A stretch of 10,922 nucleotides of DNA from DASTCC01 sp035711465 (GTDB taxonomy: Bacteria; Acidobacteriota; Vicinamibacteria; Vicinamibacterales; SCN-69-37), in the NCBI GenBank assembly GCA_035711465.1, contig DASTCC010000168.1, positions 1-10,922 on the forward strand, written 5' to 3'. A program made the translations under genes and the position numbers. Below, piece after piece: positions 1 to 9,131 of this stretch; position 1 is the first letter of the stretch, and every line of letters starts with the position of its first letter. Below the pieces are notes generated by a model. That model had not been told where the DNA came from. It searched no databases and was given only the letters and a program-made list of their open reading frames with translations.

Positions 1-74
1 TTTCCACAGATCCGCGCGTTTGGGGACAGAGCTCGTCCCAACCTCTGTCCCCAAATCGCGCGGATCTGTGGAAA
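1..74. repeat. Long imperfect palindrome, REP/BIME-like, with GGGGACAGAG core
   Basis: The left arm (1-31) pairs with the right arm (43-74) over 31 base pairs, with one unpaired T at 56 and an 11-base loop at 32-42. The inner arms read GGGGACAGAG (22-31) and CTCTGTCCCC (43-52). The outer arms read TTTCCACAGATCCGCGCG and its complement. A decayed third copy of the inner motif, CTCCGTCCCC, lies at 79-88. GGGGACAG palindromes of this kind recur in many GC-rich genomes and resemble REP elements mobilised by REP-associated tyrosine transposases; that assignment is from memory. No transposase gene is in the window. The repeat begins at base 1, so it may extend further left. It lies just upstream of a promoter and could also act as a terminator for whatever precedes it. 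Confidence 0.8.
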
Positions 75-89
75 AGGGCTCCGTCCCCC

Positions 90-95
90 TATAAT
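90..95 (+). promoter_or_regulatory. TATAAT -10 box, probably leaderless promoter of the M16-lpxB operon
   Basis: This is a perfect TATAAT followed by TTCGACG and then the ATG at 103. Initiation about seven bases after the box would fall on or next to the A of the start codon. No Shine-Dalgarno sequence lies ahead of the ATG, which fits a leaderless mRNA. No good -35 hexamer is present at 16-19 bp spacing. That position (about 65-73) lies inside the right arm of the upstream palindrome. Confidence 0.6.
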
Positions 96-102
96 TTCGA
101 CG

Positions 103-1470
103 ATGGCTCGCAACAAGACGATGCAGGCGCTGGTGATGGCCGGCGCGGTCCTTTTGATCTCCGCTGCTGCGCCGCCCGACACGATCGTCCGGCCGCCGAA
201 ATTCAACTACACGATGACGACGCTGGCCAACGGGCTGCAGGTCGTCTATCTCGAAGATCACTCGACGCCGATCGTGCACTTGGCGCTCTGGTATCACGTC
301 GGATCGAAGGACGAGAAGCCGGGCCGCACCGGGTTCGCGCATCTGTTCGAGCATCTGATGTTCAAGGGCTCCCGCAACGTCCGGCCGGATCAGCATCCGT
401 CGTGGATCACCAGCGTCGGCGGCCAGGCCAATGCATTCACCGACGAAGACGCCACGGTCTACTGGGAAACCGTGCCGGCGCAGTACCTGCCGCTCGTCCT
501 CTGGCTCGAGGCCGACCGGATGGGCTCGCTCGAAGTGAGCGAAGACAAGTTCGTCACCGAACGCGAAGTCGTCAAGGAAGAGCGGCGGATGCGCTACGAG
601 AACCAGCCGTTCGGCCGGCTCCCCGAGATCATCTACGACAAGGCGTTCACGACGCATCCGTACAAGCACCAGACGATCGGGTCGATGCAGGACCTCGAGG
701 CGGCGTCGATCAGCGACGTGCGCGCGTTCTACGACACCTACTACGTGCCGAACAACGCCACGCTCACGCTCGTCGGCAACTTCGACACCAAACAGGCGCA
801 GGAGCTCGTCCAGCGCTACTTCGATCGCGTCCCGCGTGGAAAGCCGGTGCCGCGTGACATCCCGAAGGAGCCGGAGCACACCGCCGAGTCCGTGTTCACC
901 GTCAACGAGTCGTGGCCGCTGCCGGCGGTGGTCGTGTCGTACCACATCCCTCACGACGGCCACCCTGACGCGTATCCGCTGCACGTCCTCGCCAAGATCC
1001 TCTCCGACGGCGACAGCTCGCGCATCTATCGGTCGCTGGTCTACGAGAAGCAGATCGCGCTCGCCGCGTTCGGCCAGGCCAACCTGATCGAGCACCCCAA
1101 TCTCTTCTACGCGGTCGCGATCGTGCAGCCGGGCCACCAGCCGGGCGAGGTGCTGAAATCGCTCCAGACCGAGCTCGACCGCGTGAAAGTCGAAGGCGTG
1201 ACCGCCGAGGAGCTCAGCCGCGCCAAGCGGCAGTGGGCGCGCGACTACATCTTCGGCCGCGAGACCGTGCAGCAGAAAGCGCTTCACCTCGCGCACGCGG
1301 TCGTGATCCACAACGACATCAAGACCGCCGACGGCGAGTTCGACCTGTTCCAGGCGGTGACGCTCGAGGACGTCAAGCGCGTCGCCAACACCTACTTCAT
1401 CGACAAATCGCGGATGCGGCTGACGATTCTGCCGCGCGGCGCCAGCGCGCCGGCCCAGGTGGTCAAATGA
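103..1470 (+). CDS. Secreted M16-family zinc peptidase, catalytic subunit
   Basis: This 455-residue M16 (pitrilysin/mitochondrial-processing-peptidase-like) protein is expected to cut peptides or unfolded proteins in the periplasm. Residues 1-23 form a signal peptide, with positive charges at R3 and K5 and a hydrophobic stretch ending in AAA. The charged n-region favours ATG 103 over the internal ATG at 121. The inverted zinc motif HLFEH is at 80-84 and the third ligand is most likely E160, 76 residues after H84, the usual M16 distance. Two homologous halves are visible, at about 35-230 and 240-440. The C-terminal half has LVYEKQIALAA where many M16 proteins carry an R...Y substrate-binding pair, so that pair is missing. 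It overlaps the next M16 gene by ATGA, which suggests co-production of a heterodimer. The substrate is unknown; pqqL-like naming would be speculative. Confidence 0.93.
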   Translation: MARNKTMQALVMAGAVLLISAAAPPDTIVRPPKFNYTMTTLANGLQVVYLEDHSTPIVHLALWYHVGSKDEKPGRTGFAHLFEHLMFKGSRNVRPDQHPSWITSVGGQANAFTDEDATVYWETVPAQYLPLVLWLEADRMGSLEVSEDKFVTEREVVKEERRMRYENQPFGRLPEIIYDKAFTTHPYKHQTIGSMQDLEAASISDVRAFYDTYYVPNNATLTLVGNFDTKQAQELVQRYFDRVPRGKPVPRDIPKEPEHTAESVFTVNESWPLPAVVVSYHIPHDGHPDAYPLHVLAKILSDGDSSRIYRSLVYEKQIALAAFGQANLIEHPNLFYAVAIVQPGHQPGEVLKSLQTELDRVKVEGVTAEELSRAKRQWARDYIFGRETVQQKALHLAHAVVIHNDIKTADGEFDLFQAVTLEDVKRVANTYFIDKSRMRLTILPRGASAPAQVVK

Positions 1471-2957
1471 GGGCGCGCCGCGTCGGTCGCGCCGTCGCGT
1501 GCCTCGCCCTCGTCGCCGTCACCGCGTCGGCGCAGTCGCCGACGCAGTGGCCGCTCGAGCGGCCGCCGGCGCCGCTGCCGGATCGGCCCGTCGACTTTCC
1601 GCCCTACGAGCTCAAGACGCTCGCCAACGGCCTGCAGGTGCTCTTCGTCGAGCAGCACGAGCAGCCGTCGGTCAGCTTTCGCGTGTTGATCAAGGCCGGC
1701 GCGGTCCAGGAGCCCGCGGACAAACCTGGCGTCGCCGGCTTCGTCGCGACGCTGCTGAACCAGGGCACCACCACCCGCAACGCCGGCGACATCGCCAACG
1801 TCATCGAGTCGGCGGGCGGCGTCATCGGCGTCGGCTCGGGCAACGAGCTCTCGTACGTGAACGGCGCGGTGATCAAGGACCGGACGGAACTCGCGCTCGC
1901 CGTGGCCGCCGACATCGTGCAGAACCCGGCGTTTGCGAAAGAGGAGATGGATCGGCAGCGGCAGCAGGTGCTGTCGTCGCTGCAGGTCAACTACGACGAT
2001 CCCGACTACATCGCCAGCATCGTCTTCGATCGCCTGGTCTTCGGGTTCCATCCCTACGGGCGGGCGTCGACGCCGGAGTCGATCGCAAAAGTCACGCGCG
2101 ACGATCTCGTCGCCTTCCATCGCACCTGGTTCGTCCCGAACAACGCGCTGCTCGCGATCGTCGGCGATCTGAGCTCCGCCGAGGCCTTCGCCGCGGCGCA
2201 GAAGGCGTTTGGCTCGTGGGCGCGCAAGGAGGTGCCGACGATCAAGGTCGTCGAGCCGCCGGCGCCGACGCGCCGGATCATCGTCATCGATCGGCCGGGA
2301 TCGGCGCAGACCGAGATTCGCGTCGGCCACCTCGGCGTCGCCCGCACCAACCCCGACTTTCTCCCGATCGATCTGGCGATTCGCATCCTCGGCGGCGAGG
2401 GCGCGAACCGGCTGTTCGGCGTGCTTCGTTCGGATCGCGGCCTGACCTACGGCGCGTCCGCCGAGCTCCACACCTACAAGAGCAGCGGCGACGTGGTTGC
2501 GGAAACCGACACGCGGACCGAGGCGACGGCCGATGCGCTGCGGCTGATGGTCGACGAGTTCGCGCGACTGCAGCGCGAGGCGGTGAACCCGAACGAGCTG
2601 CGCGGCGCGCAGGAGTTCCTCGCCGGCAACTTCCCGCTCACCATCGAGAGCCCCGGTGCCATCGCCCAGCAGGTGCTCGCGCATCTCTTCTACGGCCTCG
2701 AGCTCACCGAAATCGAGACCTACCGCGATCGCGTCGGCCGGGTGACGCCGGGCGACATCCAGCGCGTCGCCAAGGAGTTCCTCAAGCCCGACAAGCTGTC
2801 GATCGTGCTCGTCGGCGATGCGTCGGCGTTCGCCGATCAGCTCAAGGCGGCCGGCTTCCCGGAGTTCGAGCGCATTCCGCTGTCGCAGCTCGATCTGAAC
2901 TCGCCGTCGTTCAAGCGCGGCGCCCCCGGGGGAGACTCGACCCGCATCGACAAGTGA
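1467..2957 (+). CDS. Secreted M16-family protein without zinc site, non-catalytic partner
   Basis: This 496-residue M16 protein is predicted to be periplasmic, with a signal peptide ending near ASA (residues 20-22). The M16 fold is recognisable: LANGLQVLFVE in the N-half, WFVPNNALLAIVGDL near the first half's end, and a second half from about residue 265. The zinc motif is lost: where the upstream protein has HLFEH, this one has ATLLN (94-98), so it should not hydrolyse peptides. It does keep R321 and Y328 in LRSDRGLTY, the R/Y pair thought to hold the substrate in two-subunit M16 enzymes. The two proteins therefore look like halves of one active site, as in mitochondrial processing peptidase or the Sphingomonas two-subunit M16 peptidase. 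The start is set by the ATGA overlap, with an AGGTGG ribosome site at 1457-1462. Its stop overlaps the lpxB GTG start. The tail after about residue 475 is low-complexity. Confidence 0.92.
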   Translation: MRARRVGRAVACLALVAVTASAQSPTQWPLERPPAPLPDRPVDFPPYELKTLANGLQVLFVEQHEQPSVSFRVLIKAGAVQEPADKPGVAGFVATLLNQGTTTRNAGDIANVIESAGGVIGVGSGNELSYVNGAVIKDRTELALAVAADIVQNPAFAKEEMDRQRQQVLSSLQVNYDDPDYIASIVFDRLVFGFHPYGRASTPESIAKVTRDDLVAFHRTWFVPNNALLAIVGDLSSAEAFAAAQKAFGSWARKEVPTIKVVEPPAPTRRIIVIDRPGSAQTEIRVGHLGVARTNPDFLPIDLAIRILGGEGANRLFGVLRSDRGLTYGASAELHTYKSSGDVVAETDTRTEATADALRLMVDEFARLQREAVNPNELRGAQEFLAGNFPLTIESPGAIAQQVLAHLFYGLELTEIETYRDRVGRVTPGDIQRVAKEFLKPDKLSIVLVGDASAFADQLKAAGFPEFERIPLSQLDLNSPSFKRGAPGGDSTRIDK

Positions 2958-4153
2958 CGGGGTCCGACGCCTCGGGCCGCGGGCGTCGCGTGATGATCTC
3001 CTGCGGCGAGGCGTCGGGCGATCTCTACGCCGCGGCGCTCGTCGAGGCGATGCGGACGATCGATCCCGACGTCGACGTCATCGGCTTCGGCGGCGATCGG
3101 CTCCGCCAGGCCGGCGCGCGGCTCGTCGGCGATTATCGCGGCATCTCGGTCACCGGTCTCACCGAGGCGCTGAAGGTCGTGCGGCAGTCCTGGCGGCTGT
3201 TGAAGCAGCTCGGCGACGTCGCCAGACGCGAGAAGCCCGACGTCTTCGTCGCCGTCGACTTTCCCGATTTCAATTTCAGACTGCTGCCGGTGATGCACAA
3301 GTTCGGCATCCCGGTGGTCTACTACATCAGTCCGCAGCTCTGGGCGTGGCGTGCCGGCCGGCTCGAAACGATCCGCCGGTTCGTCACCCGGATGCTCGTC
3401 ATCTTTCCGTTCGAGCGCGAAATCTACGAACGTGCCGGCGTCGACGTCGAGTTCGTCGGCCACCCGCTCGTCGATCTGACGGCGACGACGCGCACGCGCG
3501 AGGACGTGCTCGGTCGCGCCGGTCTCGATCCCTCGCGTCCGGTCGTCGCGCTCTTGCCCGGCAGCCGCCCGAACGAGATTCACCGGCTGCTGCCGACGAT
3601 GGCCGCCGCGGCCGAGCGGGTGCGGGCCGCCGTGCCGGCCGTGCAGTTCGTCGTCGCGCGCGCGCCGTCGCTGGACGACGAAGCGTTCGCGCCGGTCAGC
3701 GCGCTGCGCGAGGCCGGCGTGCCGATCGCGGTGCTCGAAGGCGAGACCGACAACGTGCTGAGTGCCGCCGACGTGGTCCTGACCGCGTCGGGCACCGCCA
3801 CCGTGCAGACCGCGCTCCACGGCCGGCCGATGGTGATCGTCTATCGCCTCACCGGCCTGACCTATGCGATCGGACGCGCCTTCGTCCGCGTCAAGACCTA
3901 CGGGATGGTCAACCTGATCGCCGGCCGTCCGGTCGCGCCCGAGCTCATCCAGGACGCGTTCACGCCGGACGCGACGGCGCGGGAGATCGTCGATCTGCTG
4001 ACCAATCGCGATCGCGCCGATCGCATGCGCCGCGATCTGGCCGACGTCCGCGCCCGGCTCGGCGGATCGGGCGCGTCCGAGCGTGCGGCCCGGGCGGTGC
4101 TCGACGTCACCGCGAGAAAACATCGCGATGCGGCGGCCGGAGTGCAGAAGTGA
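2954..4153 (+). CDS. lpxB: Lipid-A-disaccharide synthase
   Basis: LpxB is a GT19, GT-B-fold glycosyltransferase. It joins UDP-2,3-diacylglucosamine to lipid X on the inner membrane's cytoplasmic face, giving the lipid A disaccharide. From the GTG start it has 399 residues (E. coli about 382). Family motifs are GEASGD (18-23), the catalytic-type aspartate D102 in VAVDFPDFNFR, SPQLWAWR (126-133), GHP (169-171), GSRPNEI (203-209), SGTATVQ (279-285) and NLIAGR (320-325). The start is uncertain. GTG 2954 overlaps the previous stop as GTGA and gives an N-terminus of normal length; GTG 2990 or ATG 2993 would begin almost on the first beta strand. No close Shine-Dalgarno precedes any of them, so coupling to the M16 gene is the best explanation. 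Q285 stands where many homologues have E, and VNL replaces the common PNL. This gene shows the cell makes lipid A. Confidence 0.96.
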   Translation: MTGSDASGRGRRVMISCGEASGDLYAAALVEAMRTIDPDVDVIGFGGDRLRQAGARLVGDYRGISVTGLTEALKVVRQSWRLLKQLGDVARREKPDVFVAVDFPDFNFRLLPVMHKFGIPVVYYISPQLWAWRAGRLETIRRFVTRMLVIFPFEREIYERAGVDVEFVGHPLVDLTATTRTREDVLGRAGLDPSRPVVALLPGSRPNEIHRLLPTMAAAAERVRAAVPAVQFVVARAPSLDDEAFAPVSALREAGVPIAVLEGETDNVLSAADVVLTASGTATVQTALHGRPMVIVYRLTGLTYAIGRAFVRVKTYGMVNLIAGRPVAPELIQDAFTPDATAREIVDLLTNRDRADRMRRDLADVRARLGGSGASERAARAVLDVTARKHRDAAAGVQK

Positions 4154-4164
4154 GCGCGGCTGGG

Positions 4165-4170
4165 TACACT
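4165..4170 (+). promoter_or_regulatory. TACACT -10-like box, candidate leaderless promoter
   Basis: TACACT fits TAnnnT and is followed by AAGCCC and then the ATG at 4177, a 6-base gap. It lies in the 23-bp space after the lpxB stop, with no Shine-Dalgarno in reach of the ATG. No convincing -35 box is seen. The same geometry occurs before the genes at 103 and 10188. Confidence 0.45.
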
Positions 4171-4176
4171 AAGCCC

Positions 4177-4749
4177 ATGTCTCACCGACTGCTGGCGACG
4201 GGGATCGCCATCGCGCTCGCTAGTGTGACGCTCACCGCCAACATCGTCGTGCCCGCCGAGTTCAGGGACGTCGTCACCAGCGCCACGGTCATCGTGCGCG
4301 GCCGCGTCACCGACGTGCGGTCGGTGATCGCGCCCGACCGCACCATCAGTTCGTTTGCGACGATTGCGGTCGAGTCCGTGCTCAAGGGCGACGCGCCGAA
4401 CCTGGCGATCGTGAAGCTGCCCGGCGGCGAGGCCGGCGGCGTCAGGGTCGTGCGCGTCGGCGCGCCGACGTTCAAGGTCGGCGATCGCGCCGTGTTCCTG
4501 CTCAAACCGGGCGCGGACAACTTCCTCCGGCCGGTCGGGCTGTCGATGGGCGTCTACCGCGTCCGGATCGATCCGGCGACTGGCGCCGAGACGATAGCCG
4601 CGCCGATCGTCGCCGGCCGGACCGCGACGGCCGGGCAGCGCGTCGTTCGCGGCGACGTCCGACGCCGGCCGATGTCGGTCTCCGAGTTCGAATCGCTGGT
4701 GCAGATGGTGTCGCTCGGTCGAGCCGTGCGCCGGGGGATTCGCCGATGA
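4177..4749 (+). CDS. Secreted protein of unknown function encoded ahead of a matrixin-like protease
   Basis: The function of this 190-residue protein is not known. It has a signal peptide (residues 1-21, cleavage near LTA) and a mature region that looks mostly beta-strand. Visible elements are VIVRGRVTDVRS (38-49), FATIAVESVLKG (60-71), KLPGGEAGG (80-88), APTFKVGDRAVFLL (96-109) and GLSMGVYRV (about 122-130), then a basic tail ending RRGIRR. The pattern of a 'GRV.DV' strand, an 'LKG' turn, a 'PGG' turn and an 'F.VGD..V.FL' strand resembles unnamed secreted proteins that I recall next to matrixin-type proteases in Acidobacteriota; this is memory, not a search. Its stop overlaps the protease start as ATGA, so the products are probably made in step. 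It could be a protease partner, inhibitor, chaperone or substrate. No catalytic residues stand out. Confidence 0.85.
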   Translation: MSHRLLATGIAIALASVTLTANIVVPAEFRDVVTSATVIVRGRVTDVRSVIAPDRTISSFATIAVESVLKGDAPNLAIVKLPGGEAGGVRVVRVGAPTFKVGDRAVFLLKPGADNFLRPVGLSMGVYRVRIDPATGAETIAAPIVAGRTATAGQRVVRGDVRRRPMSVSEFESLVQMVSLGRAVRRGIRR

Positions 4750-5744
4750 AGCGCCTCGCCGTCGCGGTCGCCGTCGTCGTCGCCGCGCTCGTGCTGATGC
4801 CGGGCGTCGAGGCCTATCTCAAGCTCGGCACATCGGCCGGCGGTCGTCTGGTCGGCCTGCGCTGGACGACGTTTCCGATTCGCTATCTGATCACGAACCG
4901 CGGCGTGAACGGCGTGAGCGCGGATCAGTTGCGTGCCGCCCTCGACGCGGCGTTCGCCGAGTGGGCGAGGGTCGAGGGCCTGTCGATCCCCGCCGAGTTC
5001 GGCGGGTTCACCAACGTCGAGCCTGACGACAACGACGGGCTCACGGTGATCGGCTTCCAGGAGCAGGCCGAGGACGAGAACACGCTGGGCGCGACGTCCT
5101 TTACCATCAACACCGAGACCGGTCAGATTCTCGAGTCGGACATCTTCCTGAACACGATCTTCGACTGGTCGGTCGCCGGCGCCGGGCAGGCGGGTCGCTA
5201 CGACACGCAGGCGATCGCGACGCACGAGATCGGACATCTCCTTGGCCTGGGACACTCGGCGCTTGGCGAGACCACGCTGCTCGAGAGCGGCGGCCGGCGC
5301 GTGCTGTCGAAACGCGCGGTGATGTTTCCGATCGCCTTTCCCGCCGGCAACATCGAGGACCGCACGATCGAGGCCGACGACCGCGGCGGCATCACCGACA
5401 TCTACGCGCCCGTGAACGATCGCCGGACCGGCTCGATCAGCGGCCGGGTGACGCTCAACGGCAGCGGCATCTTCGGCGCGCACGTGATGGCCTTCAACCC
5501 GTCGACGGGCGAGATGGTCGGCTCGTTTGCGCTGAACAACAGCGGCGACTTCGTCATCTCCGGTCTTGCGCCCGGCCTCTACGTCGTCCGCGCCGAGCCG
5601 CTCGACGACGCCGATCTGGAAAGCTTCTTCAGCGAGGACGCGAACGTGCCGATCAACTTCCGCCCGGCGTACGCGCCCGATCTCGTGGCCGTGCCCCCGG
5701 GCGGATCGAGCAACGCGGTCGAGATCAAGGTGCCGGCCAAATGA
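4746..5744 (+). CDS. Secreted matrixin-like zinc metalloprotease with C-terminal carboxypeptidase-regulatory-like domain
   Basis: This 332-residue exported metzincin-type protease has a signal peptide of about 23 residues ending GVEA. The zinc site HEIGHLLGLGH spans 160-170, with E161 as the catalytic base and H160, H164 and H170 as ligands. A Met-turn methionine (M193, in RAVMFP) follows 23 residues after the last ligand, as expected for matrixins. DDRGGITDIYAP just after it matches the usual end of the catalytic domain. There is no obvious cysteine-switch prodomain, although residues 24-60 precede the core. From about 228 to 295 a beta-sandwich-like segment (GSISGRVTL..GIFGAHVMAF...GDFVISGLAPGLYVV) looks like a carboxypeptidase-regulatory-like domain, probably for binding or stability. 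GGGGGA at 4733-4738 lies 7 bases before the ATG. The gene overlaps both neighbours by 4 bp. Confidence 0.92.
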   Translation: MKRLAVAVAVVVAALVLMPGVEAYLKLGTSAGGRLVGLRWTTFPIRYLITNRGVNGVSADQLRAALDAAFAEWARVEGLSIPAEFGGFTNVEPDDNDGLTVIGFQEQAEDENTLGATSFTINTETGQILESDIFLNTIFDWSVAGAGQAGRYDTQAIATHEIGHLLGLGHSALGETTLLESGGRRVLSKRAVMFPIAFPAGNIEDRTIEADDRGGITDIYAPVNDRRTGSISGRVTLNGSGIFGAHVMAFNPSTGEMVGSFALNNSGDFVISGLAPGLYVVRAEPLDDADLESFFSEDANVPINFRPAYAPDLVAVPPGGSSNAVEIKVPAK

Positions 5745-6433
5745 CGCGCGCGCTGGCCACGGCCCTGGTGGCCTTGACGATGCTTTCCACCTCCACCCTC
5801 GCGCAGGCGCAGACGCAATCACCCAGACCGGCGACGCCCGGCCGGCCGATCGACGTCGCCGTCGGCGGCGTGTTCATCGGCCCGACATCGTACGGCGACG
5901 CCGACGCGAACGAGACGCGACCCGACGGATCGCCGTTGCCGATCTTTACGACCAGCAACCGCGTCGCGCCCGGGTTCGGCGCCGAGGTCAGCCTGACGTT
6001 CGCGGTGACGCGGCGGCTTGCGCTCGAGGCGACCGGCGCCTGGCAGCGGGCGGATTTCGAGACCGAGATCTCGAACGACATCGAAGACGCCGACCCGTTC
6101 ACGTCGTCGCTGGCGAGCTCGCGTTTCGTGGTCGAAGGCGCGATGCTGTGGCAGATTCGCGGCGGCGGCAAGACCGAGATGTTCCTGCGCGGCAGCGCCG
6201 GGTGGATGCGCGAGCTGGTCGGCAACGGCTCGCTGCGCGAGGACGGGATGCTCGGCAGCGCCGGCTTCGGCATCAAGCACTGGTGGCGCGAGCGCATCAC
6301 CGGGGCGAAGCGCCGGCGGGTGGGCTGGCGCATCGACGGACGGCTGCAGATCCGTCAGACCGGGCTGTCGCTCGGCGACGACAAGATTCGCTTCGCGCCG
6401 CTGGTGTTCGGCGGCATCGTCTTCGGATTCTGA
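5741..6433 (+). CDS. Predicted outer-membrane beta-barrel protein
   Basis: This 230-residue protein has a signal peptide ending AQA (about residues 21-23). The mature part has alternating polar and hydrophobic stretches typical of amphipathic beta strands, for example FGAEVSLTFAV, LALEATGAW, RFVVEGAMLWQI and EMFLRGSAGW. It ends in GGIVFGF; a terminal phenylalanine is the usual BAM-recognition signature of outer-membrane proteins. Its length suits a small barrel, perhaps eight strands. It does not match a named porin I can identify, and cargo or ligand is unknown. The start is fixed by the ATGA overlap with the protease gene, with AAGGTG at 5727-5732 as ribosome site. It could be a membrane anchor, export partner or substrate of the protease. 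aconitase follows after two bases. Confidence 0.82.
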   Translation: MTRALATALVALTMLSTSTLAQAQTQSPRPATPGRPIDVAVGGVFIGPTSYGDADANETRPDGSPLPIFTTSNRVAPGFGAEVSLTFAVTRRLALEATGAWQRADFETEISNDIEDADPFTSSLASSRFVVEGAMLWQIRGGGKTEMFLRGSAGWMRELVGNGSLREDGMLGSAGFGIKHWWRERITGAKRRRVGWRIDGRLQIRQTGLSLGDDKIRFAPLVFGGIVFGF

Positions 6434-6435
6434 TC

Positions 6436-9117
<2,682 letters not shown>

Positions 9118-9118
9118 G

Positions 9119-9130
9119 CCGGTCGACCGG
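9119..9130. promoter_or_regulatory. 12-bp perfect palindrome next to the queG start
   Basis: CCGGTCGACCGG fills nearly all the space between the acnA stop and the queG ATG (9132). In RNA it could fold as a 4-bp GC stem closed by UCGA. The only Shine-Dalgarno-like run, AGGGGTAGG (9110-9118), lies just upstream, 13 bases from the ATG. A fold would shorten that distance. It could instead be an operator half-site or chance in GC-rich DNA. Confidence 0.35.
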
Positions 9131-9131
9131 T

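Noticed and set aside
1..74. Possible replication origin because TTTCCACA resembles a DnaA box
   Set aside because: Only two copies exist, both explained by the palindrome arms. No DnaA-box cluster, AT-rich unwinding region or dnaA/dnaN gene is present.
1392..2684. 430-codon open frame on the - strand opposite the second M16 gene
   Set aside because: Same shadow pattern, with no start context or domain.
2837..4123. 428-codon open frame on the - strand opposite lpxB
   Set aside because: Low-complexity R/D/H-rich translation opposite a well-supported gene; a codon-bias shadow.
2990..4153. Short lpxB starting at GTG 2990 or ATG 2993
   Set aside because: It would leave almost no residues before the first beta strand and GEASGD motif, and neither start has a ribosome site. 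GTG 2954, overlapping the previous stop, is preferred though not proven.
4154..4176. Rho-independent terminator after lpxB
   Set aside because: No GC stem followed by a T-run in the 23-bp gap.
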